Shown here piece after piece: positions 34,004 through 42,379 of a DNA stretch of 42,379 bases. A model generated the notes under the pieces. The model searched no databases. It saw only the letters and a list, made by a program, of their open reading frames with translations, and was not told where the DNA came from. This stretch comes from Priapulus caudatus. Taxonomy: Eukaryota; Priapulida; Priapulimorpha; Priapulimorphida; Priapulidae. Each line of letters starts with the position of its first letter. Position 1 is the first letter of the stretch. Made by a program: the position numbers and the translations under genes. The DNA lies in NCBI RefSeq assembly GCF_000485595.1, contig NW_014577511.1:1-42379 (forward strand), read 5' to 3'.

Positions 34004-34372
34004 ATGATAAATTACTTGTCTGCGTTCTTCGCAGGTGTACATGCAGCTCATGACAAAATCACGAGCGAGGTGACAATATTTGCCGAACGAATATCAATTC
34101 TTAGCCATGGATTTCCCGGCCACGCATTATTTTCGGCTCCCACCGATTTTCCCCGCTGTAAATTTCAGCCCGTACAAATTGCAGGGGGACGTCAGGCAAT
34201 GACACACGTTACACACCTAGCGGGGCGTGCTAGAATGTCTGGCATTGACAGCACACATCTATTAGACGCCCGCCTAAAGTTTACACGCTTCAAAAATCGA
34301 CACCTATCGCAAAAGCGCGCATGGAGCCGCGCGGAGGGTACGCGAACAAATAGTGAAAGCGAAAAAAGTTAA
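34004..34372 (+). CDS. Unrecognised open frame, possibly spurious
   Basis: It is open for 122 codons and begins just before an acceptor-like sequence (TGCGTTCTTCGCAG at 34021-34034). It contains mixed residues (DKITSEVTIFAERISILSHG ... RFKNRHLSQKRAWSRAEG) without low complexity, unlike most open frames nearby. I recognise no domain, and no partner exon with a fitting phase was found. Confidence 0.2.
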   Translation: MINYLSAFFAGVHAAHDKITSEVTIFAERISILSHGFPGHALFSAPTDFPRCKFQPVQIAGGRQAMTHVTHLAGRARMSGIDSTHLLDARLKFTRFKNRHLSQKRAWSRAEGTRTNSESEKS

Positions 34373-34550
34373 GCTCTGAAGCGATGGGGTATATTTAAAA
34401 AAATAAAAGAATAGCTACTACCTCTCTTAGTGCCAAAAAGGAAATGTCATACATTTGAAAAAAGAAGAAAATCTATGATTTTTTACGTGAACGCAACATG
34501 ACGCCACTGCCTATATATGGTTTCTCTAAAATCGCTAGTAGTGCCTAAAG

Positions 34551-34745
34551 GCCGGCGCACACGAGAGTTATTTTACTCAAGTAAAATGACGCATGAGTAA
34601 TTTTACTCACGTTTGCGGCGCACATTCGTTGAGTAAAATGACTCATGAGTCATTTGACTCAACGATCAAACGTGTTTGATAATTTTTGACTCATGCGTCA
34701 TTTTACTCAACGTTTGCGGCGCGCTGAGTAAATTTACTCAACACT
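34551..34745. mobile_element. Repeats with TGACTCA palindromes, probable Harbinger-type end
   Basis: AGGCCGGCGCACACGAG opens a stretch in which GAGTAAAATGAC, TTTTACTCA and TTTGCGGCG recur in both orientations. It includes the perfect 20-bp palindrome AAATGACTCATGAGTCATTT (34636-34655). A GGCGCACACGA start with such internal repeats is usual for terminal regions of DNA transposons. The Harbinger coding fragment lies 280 bp downstream. Confidence 0.5.
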
Positions 34746-35023
34746 GGTACTCACAGCGCATGCGTGTAAATCATTTTGAAGATGGCTGCGACCAGTTTAT
34801 GATGCGATCGGTTTGTTATGATTATTTTGATCAACATATCAGAACAAATCAAACATATTTATACCTAACTTTAAGAGCTACTGATAGTACTATCATTATT
34901 CTAACCCAATATATAAGTTTTGTTCGATATCTGTTGATATAATCGAATAAATAGCCCGATATTTCTAGGTACTATAACCGCGAGTCGCCCAAGTTTACAA
35001 CCACCGGCGATCGGTTTGTATGA

Positions 35024-35254
35024 CTAATACCTAATACTAATACATACAAAAACGGTACCTGTTGCTAAAAATCTCAATGTGACAGAAAGCCTTTGAATGG
35101 GCTTAATGCTTTCCCGCATTTGCGTGTCTTGGCGAGTTATGTATGGCGTTATAATTCGCAAGATGTCTTGAAAATCCTCTCGGTCCAGACGGTGGAATTG
35201 CCGGAATCTCTCAGGGTCTTCTGTGTCCAATTCCCGGAGGAGATTGGAGCACAC
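35024..35254 (-). pseudogene. PIF/Harbinger transposase (HARBI1-like) fragment, left copy
   Basis: The minus strand reads FRQFHRLDREDFQDILRIIT, then RQDTQMRESIKPIQRLSVTL, then RFLATG. That is the conserved N-terminal part of Harbinger nucleases, just before the DDE catalytic region. Only about 75 residues remain and the catalytic residues are missing. About 150 bp of it is present again in opposite orientation at 35279-35431. Confidence 0.75.
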
Positions 35255-35278
35255 CCCAGAGCGCTGTCGTCGTAAAAT

Positions 35279-35435
35279 CCACCGTCTGGACCGGGAGGAT
35301 TTTCAAGACATCTTGCGAATTATAACGCCATACATAACTCGCCAAGACACGCAAATGCGGGAAAGCATTAAGCCCATTCAAAGGCTTTCTGTCACATTGA
35401 GATTTTTAGCAACAGGTACCGTTTTTGTATGTATT
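35279..35435 (+). pseudogene. PIF/Harbinger transposase fragment, right inverted copy
   Basis: It has the same HRLDREDFQDILRIITPYIT to RLSVTLRFLATG stretch as the left copy, now on the plus strand. The arms appear to differ at one site (GGGAGG against GAGAGG), with an 85-bp spacer. Both arms stop at the same point after RFLATG. Confidence 0.75.
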
Positions 35436-35690
35436 TGGCTTAGTTTGCTTTTTTTCGGTTTGGTTTTGGTTGCTTTAATTTGCTTTAATTTGGCTTAGTT
35501 TGCTTTTTTTCGGTTTGGTATTGGTTGCTTTAATTTGCTTTAATTTGGCTTGGTTTGGTTTGGGATCCCTTGGTTTGGCTTAGTTTGGTTTGGGATCCCT
35601 TGGTTTGGCTTAGTTTGCTTTGTTTCGGTTTGGTATGGGTTGCTTTGGTTTGATTTGGCTTGGCTTGACTTGGTTTGCTCTCAGATGGTT
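35435..35690. repeat. TTTGGTTTGG minisatellite (55-bp and 30-bp periods)
   Basis: Two 55-bp units start at 35435 and 35490 (TTGGCTTAGTTTGC...). They are followed by two about 30-bp units containing GGGATCCCTTGGTTTGGC, and then degenerate units. Confidence 0.8.
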
Positions 35691-35752
35691 TGCCTCATAC
35701 TTCTTTGTAACCTCTGGCACATGAACTAGAGCGTATCGTGGCTATGTGTCAC

Positions 35753-35759
35753 ACGCACG

Positions 35760-35833
<74 letters not shown>
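35753..35833. repeat. CA microsatellite (about 35 repeats)
   Basis: An essentially pure AC run after a short CACG lead-in. Confidence 0.95.
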
Positions 35834-35834
<1 letters not shown>

Positions 35835-36447
35835 CGACAGATGTCCGACGTGCGAAAATCGTATACGGGCGGAATTCCATATTTACGGCGACTCGCGCTG
35901 CCGGCGTGTATACGCATACACTGATGATCACGAGATGCCGTTGACGCCTCCGAAGCTCTAGCACATGTCTCTAATCAGGCTCCACGGAAATTGTCGCATT
36001 CCGCGCATTTTCGTTATCGTCATCGATATATATTTGCCGCTCGGCAGTCGTCGGCGACATCGGCCGACTACATTAATGAACAAACAGCCGGTTGCCGTTG
36101 TGTAGACAATATTTGCGTACTCGCGCGGGCGGGCGGAAGCATCGACCGGTGATTGGCGGCAGCGAGATTCAAAATGGAAATTATTTTCGGGCGGTCGTCT
36201 TATGCTGTATGTATATACACAGATTCGGTACATTTCTGTATGTATATACGCGTTCGGTGTGATTTGTTCTTTCGAATCGGCGTGAATCGTTTATTAGTGC
36301 GCGTATATAGAGCGCGCGTGCGTTCGGCTGTGTTCATTAACGAGCAAATAGCGCGTCTGTGTATAAAGCGATGGGAAATCACCAGCAGTACCCCGGCGGC
36401 GCCTCTTTGCAATGATCATCAGGTGCTATGATCACATACGTCTATAT

Positions 36448-36497
36448 CAGAAGTAGATAATAGGGAATTGGCGGGAATTCCCTATTATCTACTTCTG
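36448..36497. repeat. Perfect 22-bp hairpin CAGAAGTAGATAATAGGG...
   Basis: Arms 36448-36469 and 36476-36497 pair exactly around a 6-bp loop. The left flank TAT makes the end TATCAGAAGTAGATAATAGG, very close to the termini of the long-TIR element (read inward CTCCTGAT side: ATCAGGAGTAGATAATAGGG). Confidence 0.85.
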
Positions 36498-37032
36498 GTC
36501 TATATGCGTGCTAAAGTTTATTGCGACGTGAGGTAGACGTGCAGTAAAGTTGTCTTCTCGTGCGAGTCTGTGGGGGTAAAGCCGCTGTCGTCTGTTGAAG
36601 AGAGGCGCGGAAGGAAATTGGCTGCAGCTGGCGTGAGTGGATATTAATCCGCCGGAATAATCCCGCAGAATCCGCCGCGTTAGAAAATATTGCTTGTCGA
36701 AAAGCGTTCTTATTGAATTCTTAAATCATTACGCTCGCACGTTTCGACAAATGCTAACATTTCCGATCAAAACGTAACCGTGGGAGTCGGGAAGACGGAA
36801 CCTGAATATAAACTTTAGAGAACAGGGACATGAGGATAGAGTAGGCCTACTGGGAGCATAGTGTAAGGAGTCCAAGATAAATAAATATACAATTACATTA
36901 TTATATTGTTAACAGCCTGTTTTCAGTCATGTACGTAAACCGACTTATATTCAAGCGCATGTATATAAGTCTGAAATTAAACGATTAGTTATTAATTAGA
37001 TTATATAGATCCAATTGTCGCACGGTTGCGAG

Positions 37033-37132
37033 GGAAATATGGAGTTTTGTGGACCACGAAAATAAATGTTACCCTTGACCGGAGGTCAACATATAACAAT
37101 GATTTACTCAGTCCACAAAACTCCATGTTTCC
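37033..37132. repeat. Inverted repeat, 22-bp arms, 56-bp spacer
   Basis: GGAAATATGGAGTTTTGTGG (37033 on) pairs with 37111-37132 with one mismatch. The spacer contains a smaller palindrome (TTGACCGGAGGTCAA). Confidence 0.75.
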
Positions 37133-38137
37133 GTCATAACCATGCAGTGGTTATTTCGTTATATATACAAACAGAAGTACGTGTTACTTTTACTAGGGTA
37201 GAAAAGCCAAGATACCAAGGACAATAATTCTGCATACTAAACGTAGTCTACCCATGGTTTAAAATATAATGGCATAACTCAATAAGCAGGAACTCGAGTG
37301 TTACCATGAATATCCAATATCGTTCGTCCTTAATCGCTTTTCATATACATAATTCAAATCGTTAGACGCAGTAAATGGAGTGGAATTTACGCAAAAAGCG
37401 AGTAAAAAACCCGCATTTATTTCAAAACTGGCTTCAAACAATTGCCAGTGATACCTAAGGGATGGGGAAAGGTTTTGTTTACCGCATTCTATTTGTTTTT
37501 ACTATTTTTGCGTTTTATCAAATCTGGTTTTCTGTCCTCGTGCAATGCTTCAACCGTTCCTTTGCCGGACATCGTGAATTCCAATCAAAGCGAGAAAGGC
37601 ACCGCTCAGCGGACAACATTGATCTTCCCACGGGCAATATTGGTTTTAATTTCATGGCACGTGACATCTCCGCACCAATCTATAATTATGCGGTACTTTC
37701 CGCCGCCATATAACAAAGACCTGTATATATCACGGGTTCATGATCGCATCTCATATACTGCTAATTATGTGTGTACATGCACGCGTAGTTCTACCCCCGC
37801 GTTTCCTGTTACATTCCTATTATATTGATATATTACGCATTTGATTACAGCTGCAATCATCAAGCGGAAATTGGGAGTGCTATCGACGTGATTATATATA
37901 GACACGGACCCTAAGCATGCACATGCATGATTATGGCAAGCCTGCGCGCCTCCTCGCTACGGTAGGTACGTACCATACCCTTTATTACTGAAAGAAGCAG
38001 CAATTTGCATGGAAAAGTACCCTAGACATTCGGCCGAGTAAATTAACGAGAGACGATGAGCAGAAGAAAACTAGCCCACCGGAGATAGTAGCAAGAAGAT
38101 TAAGATGACGAAGAATGAAAAGAAAAAGAAGCAGATG
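37133..38137. other. No gene seen
   Basis: Mixed-composition DNA with an overlapping pair of open frames at 37442-37828 that lack recognisable domains. TTTCATGGCACGTGAC (37651-37667) is shared with the repeats at 30758 and 32415, so part of it belongs to that dispersed family. Confidence 0.4.
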
Positions 38138-38535
38138 AAGTAGAAGAAGAAGAAGAAGAAGAAGAAGAAGAAGAAGAAGAAGAAGAAGAAGAAGACTGAG
38201 ACGGAGACGGAGAGGAGGAAGGAGAAGCGAACAAAATAAGAACAAAAGACCGACAAAAAGGAGGAAGAGTAAGAAGAATTAGAAGAAGCAAAAAAATAAG
38301 AAGACGACGACGACGACGACGACGACGACGTCATAGGAGTAATTGTCCGGAGAGTATTTGTTAGAGGGTATTTGTCAGTGGGGTGATTGCCGGGAGGTAT
38401 TTGTCCTGATACCGATGATGATGATGATGTTGATGATGATGATGATGATGTTGATGTTGATGTTGATGTTGATGATGTTGATAATGATTATGACAATGAC
38501 AACGACGACGACGATGATAACGACGAAGACGAAGA
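38138..38535. repeat. GAA, GAC and GAT triplet repeats
   Basis: A GAA run (38138-38196), a GAC run (38303-38331) and an interrupted GAT/GTT run (38415-38535). Poly-Ser, poly-Leu and poly-Asp frames are artefacts. Confidence 0.9.
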
Positions 38536-38937
38536 AGACGAGGAAGGCGAAAAAAAGCTGAAACTGAAGTCGAAAAAGAAGAAGAAAAATACGACGACGA
38601 TGAAGAAGAAGAAATAAGAAAGAGAAGAATGAGAACGATGAATAGCTGAAACGAGCGCGGTATAGAGCACTGTAGCTGGAACTAGCAGCGCTAGAAAGAG
38701 TCATTAGCAACAATGGCGAGTTATACTATTGAAGTAGCGGATATTAGATCGGGGGAAGGACAAGCGTGGGTGTGGACACACGCTCGCAGTGTGATTAGAT
38801 ACTGGCGACGTATAACCTGCGTCCTCTCAATGCCTACAGCTCCCACGACAACGCGCTGTCATAAGAAACTTCATAGTAAGAGAGGAAACCCGCAAGAGAG
38901 TGCGTCTAGGGGGCGAAGTTACCGCAACCCATAAAAT

Positions 38938-39090
38938 AATTACCAATAGAATACAAGACCGCAAGATCCTATTCAATCGAATAATAGACTGTAACCATTA
39001 GAATAATAGACCGCAACTATAGAACCGCTACTAGTAGAATGTAGATCGCAACCAATAGAATATTAAACAGTAATCTGTAGAATAATAATA
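38938..39090. repeat. Degenerate tandem repeat, about 28 bp
   Basis: Units like ACCAATAGAATA plus TAGACCGCAA recur five or six times with indels. Confidence 0.65.
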
Positions 39091-40444
39091 ATAGACTAAA
39101 AAATAGACGGCGTTGGGAACATACGGATATGACGGAAGCAGCCGTTGAGGGGAACCAATAGCCGAGGTACTATACACACAGACAAATGATGCTACAAATG
39201 AAGGGCGAATGTATCTTTGTCGTCGTGGAACATGGTCTGTAAAATCGAAGTTAGGCCCATCATTCTCGCATCCCATGGGAGTTCCCGGATCACGTTCCTC
39301 TGTATGGTGTTAAGTTTTTAAACACGATGACTACGCGTTTCTGCCGCTGTCTGCTCTTACTTAATTCTGAGGATTTAATTATTTTCTCTGTCTGATTGTG
39401 TGTGGACAATTATCTACAGTGTCGGCTTGTGCTGACGAATATTATTTCATCAAGCTTATATAATGGGATATCCTATTATGGCATTATATATCCTATATAT
39501 AATATATTATATTATTATAACATTTTTAATTATTTTTATTCAAAAATGCTCAACCTGTATTAACTGGCATACATCAGATTTAGAACCAGATGGTTTGAAT
39601 TGTTGAAAAATTCTCATCTGCAATTTGTTCATATCTCAAGAACTACACCAGATAGAGTAATGGTTTGGTACCAAAAAATGTCCGCAATAACCCCCAAGTT
39701 TATATACATGTTCCATACATACGTGGGGTCTAAATACAATATTGTTGCCGTTATTTACCAAAAAGTGTATTTTCCGGCGGATTTTGTGCTCTAGAAATAA
39801 ATGCTCAACACTTACGAGCTGGCATACATCGATTTGAATCCCACCCTAAATTGACAGAAACAGCAAAAAAACATTATATATGTTGAAAAAACAAGCTTAC
39901 ACTATTATGACCATTACGCCTAGCCTGGACTATATCTTACAGTGCCAATAATTACTCACATCGTAAAATTCCGATTCCACCTTAGCCCCGCTGTATGCCC
40001 CGTTCGTAGCCGAGTAAATAAATGGTCGCAATCCTATGTCAACCGACTACGATAACATAGCGGGAAGCATCGCACGATAGCTACCGTCGTTTGACAGTTC
40101 ATTAGTTTCACTGTGTAGCGACTATACCTTAACGATTATGAATCACAGGACTGTCGTCACAGGCGACACGAATAACCTGATATTAAAAGCCGTGGTTGCT
40201 CGGGCACGCGCTTGATCCGTTCCTGTGTGTGCCTAGTAAGCACGTCGGGTGTCGCGACGCCCGCACCGATACGATCCGATACAATCCGTGTCAGACACAT
40301 GCGGTGTGACGTTTATGCGGCGTATTTTTGCGGTCGCTCGTGGAGCGAGTTTCTTGGTATATAGTTAATACCTAGCTTTTACTACTACTACCGAAGCTTC
40401 GCAGTCCCCGAGTGGCGACAGTGCTTATCTAAAGTCTGCCTATC
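39091..40444. other. No gene seen; weak direct repeat
   Basis: AAATGCTCAAC, then CTGGCATACATC at 12-15 bp distance, occurs at about 39544 and 39799, a direct repeat pair about 255 bp apart. The rest is AT-rich with no coding signal. Confidence 0.4.
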
Positions 40445-40533
40445 TAGTGATGGTCATGGTCATGGTCATGGTAATGGTCATGTTGTTGTTGATGGTGGTG
40501 GTGGTGGTGGTGGTGGTGGTGGTGGTGGTGGTG
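40445..40533. repeat. ATGGTC / GGT repeats
   Basis: Short GGTCAT units pass into a pure GGT run (about 40493-40533). Confidence 0.9.
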
Positions 40534-40554
40534 TAAGTTGTTGTAGTAGTTAGT

Positions 40555-40938
40555 AATTACCTCCGCCAAGGAGTTGGCAGGAGGTATGTTTTCACCGGCG
40601 TGTGTTTGTTCGGCGTGTGTTGTTGGTTTGTGGGTTTGTGTACAGCCTAACTGAAAACGTTATGAACGGATTTGGCATAAAATTTCCAGGATACGTCAGA
40701 GATGGGCTAACTTAGAATTGATGAAATTTTGGTGGTGATCCGAATCCAATTAATTAATTAATTAATTAATTAATTAATTAACTTTTCAGGCTAGGTCAGA
40801 AATGGGTAACTTAGAATTCATTACATTTTGGTGGTGATCCGGATCCAATTAATTATTTAATTAATTAATTAAATTTTTCAGCAGTGACAGAATTGAGCTG
40901 CTTTGGCGAGGTCTGTGCTCTCCGAGTGCTCTAGTTGT
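40555..40938. mobile_element. Dispersed CCTCCGCCAAGGAG repeat element
   Basis: It begins AATTACCTCCGCCAAGGAG, followed by GGAGGTATGTTTTCACCGGC, then two internal monomers (at about 40680 and 40793). Each monomer has a GTCAGAGATGGG- or GTCAGAAATGGG-type segment and TTTTGGTGGTGATCCG. It ends TTTGGCGAGGTCTGTGCTCT. I know this arrangement from many invertebrate genomes as a widespread non-coding repeat. The ATTA tetranucleotide runs (40749-40781 and 40847-40872) lie inside it. Confidence 0.7.
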
Positions 40939-41108
40939 TTGTTGTTGTTGTGTTGTTGTTGTTGTTGTCTGTTGTTGGTGGTGTGGTGGTGGTGGTGTGG
41001 GTGTGCTTGGTGCTGCTGCTGCTGCCTGCTCCTGCTGCTCCTGCTGCTACTGCTGCTGCTGCTGCTCCCGCTGCTGCTGCTGCTGCTGCTGCTGCTTGCT
41101 GCTGCTCT
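40939..41108. repeat. GTT, GGT and GCT triplet repeats
   Basis: Runs of GTT, then GTG/GGT, then CTGCTG with CTC interruptions. Read on the minus strand from 41421, the GCT part encodes glutamines (KAKSSSKQQQQQQQQ) at the end of an open frame that starts with ordinary sequence (RLNNVLNEFVDNERRLDRSC). That frame (41047-41421) could be a first exon with a glutamine tract, but I recognise no domain. Confidence 0.75.
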
Positions 41109-41689
41109 TGGCTTTGGGGGAATGCCAAAGTGTAGTGTAATATATATCGTGGGCCTGGCGTTTCTCACGTATTGTATACGTAATCGCATATTGCCGATAT
41201 GCAGCACTCCATGCACGAAATTGACAACTGCGGTCCAGGCGACGTTCATTGTCGACGAATTCGTTCAAAACATTATTTAAGCGTGAGCTTGCCCGAGCCG
41301 TTTCCATAGTCGGCAATGACGTCCGTCGCTCAAGGGGATGCGAACTTCTTCTAAACAGCTTTGGATGTATAGCGTGCGAGAGACAACTGATCGCATCACG
41401 GGTCGAGTTACGAGCTCGCAATTATTTCTCCCTCGATTCACTCTCTATATATAGGTATTTAAATTCGCCTTTCTATTATATTCTGCTCTTTTATTACAAT
41501 TCACTTTATAGTAACGTGGGTACGTAGTGACCATGCTGCGTTTCGTGACGTCCATAGAACGGTTGCCACTCAAAGATCATCGGTATGGCAGAAATGGGGA
41601 GATTGTCAAGAAACACCTAGAAAGAAAATTTCGCGTTTTTGTTGCGAGCACGGATCTAAATTAGGCGTTAGAAGCACTCGTGGGGCCTG

Positions 41690-41853
41690 TTTGTGTGCGT
41701 GAGTGCGTGCATGCGGAGTGCGTGTGTGATTATGTGCTTGTGTGAGTCTGAGTGAGTTGCGTGTGGGCGTGCGTGAGTGCGTACGTATGTGGGTGTGCGT
41801 GTGTGTATTTATGTGTATGCTGTGTGTATGTGTGTTGTGTGTGGTGTGTGTGT

Positions 41854-41893
<40 letters not shown>

Positions 41894-42026
41894 TGTGCGT
41901 GTTTGTGAGCGTGTGCGTGGAACCATGTGTGTGTCCGTGCGTGCGTGGGTGCGTGCGTGCGTGAATGTGTGTTTATGCGTGTTTGCGTGAGACCCTGTGT
42001 GCGTGCGTGTGCACATATGTGTGTGC

Positions 42027-42061
<35 letters not shown>

Positions 42062-42134
42062 AGTGTGTGTGTGTTTTAATGGGTATGCGTGCGTGCGTGC
42101 GTACGTGTGTGCGTGCGTGTGCACCTCTGTCCTG

Positions 42135-42211
<77 letters not shown>

Positions 42212-42215
42212 CTCT
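41690..42215. repeat. Long GT/GTGC microsatellite
   Basis: About 500 bp of GTGTGT with GCGTGC and short interruptions, purest at 41857-41890 and 42135-42205. All frames here are low-complexity. The final 160 bp (42216-42379) show nothing recognisable. Confidence 0.92.
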
Positions 42216-42379
42216 CTGATCTACAGCCCACAGGTGTTTACATCAGTTCTATAGTCTTTACCTGACAACTCTCTCTCGCAACCTGACAACGCTCTGCCCT
42301 TACCTGAGACCCTGGCGTGATACACGATACTTACTACGATAACGTAATCTGTTTATAATAGCGACTCGGGTGGCAGGCC

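Noticed and set aside
36153-36431. 92-residue plus-strand open frame
   Set aside because: Arg/Cys-rich composition without domain, overlapped by equally long frames on the other strand.

Overview
The window is animal nuclear DNA: spliced genes with GT-AG introns, low gene density, many microsatellites and a dense mixture of DNA-transposon remnants. Two conserved genes are recognisable, BRF2 (a TFIIIB subunit for RNA polymerase III) and HAUS8 (an augmin subunit). The repeats look like those common in marine invertebrates: a PIF/Harbinger fragment, pogo-like and hAT-like miniature elements, a tRNA-derived SINE, and the dispersed repeats that begin CCTCCGCCAAGGAG and GGCGCGTAGCC. I cannot name the species.

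Layout. 1-270: 20-bp minisatellite. 268-1805 (-): BRF2 in two exons, the second with reading-frame breaks. 1806-4628: gene-free, with a 165-bp tandem repeat, hairpins and a CA/CG-type minisatellite. 4629-9965: first copy of a large duplicated block carrying the last seven HAUS8 exons with clean reading frames and splice sites. 9967-17700: mosaic of transposon pieces in direct and inverted copies, including an uncharacterised transposon protein (GCDTTS motif plus C-terminal CXC cysteine domain) and a 25-N gap. 18231-22866 (+): upstream exons of HAUS8, whose introns hold a pogo-like MITE, a perfect hairpin and a hAT-like MITE. 22977-23808: element with long terminal inverted repeats. 23709-29866: second copy of the block, with the same seven HAUS8 exons but many one-base indels, ending in a greatly expanded TGCG repeat. 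29870-33210: trinucleotide, CT and GT repeats around another copy of the CXC transposon. 33210-42379: no recognised host gene, but a head-to-head Harbinger fragment, several simple repeats and dispersed repeats.

The main structural point is HAUS8. Splice phases join the exons at 19422-22866 (possibly from 18231) exactly to the exon at 24151, so the complete locus is at about 18.2-27.2 kb. The 5.1-8.1 kb copy has only the 3' half. Either the 3' half was truly duplicated, or one copy is an allele or gap-fill sequence that was kept twice. The indel pattern in the second copy favours an unpolished long-read fill.

The most unusual biological signal is a set of short, nearly perfect hairpins (10-30 bp arms). 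Several have TA at both ends, and several share the terminal motif TCARGAG(TAGATAATA) with the long-TIR element at 22977-23808. They look like minimal, almost arm-only members of one transposon family. Larger transposon fragments (Harbinger, CXC element) also occur as inverted pairs.
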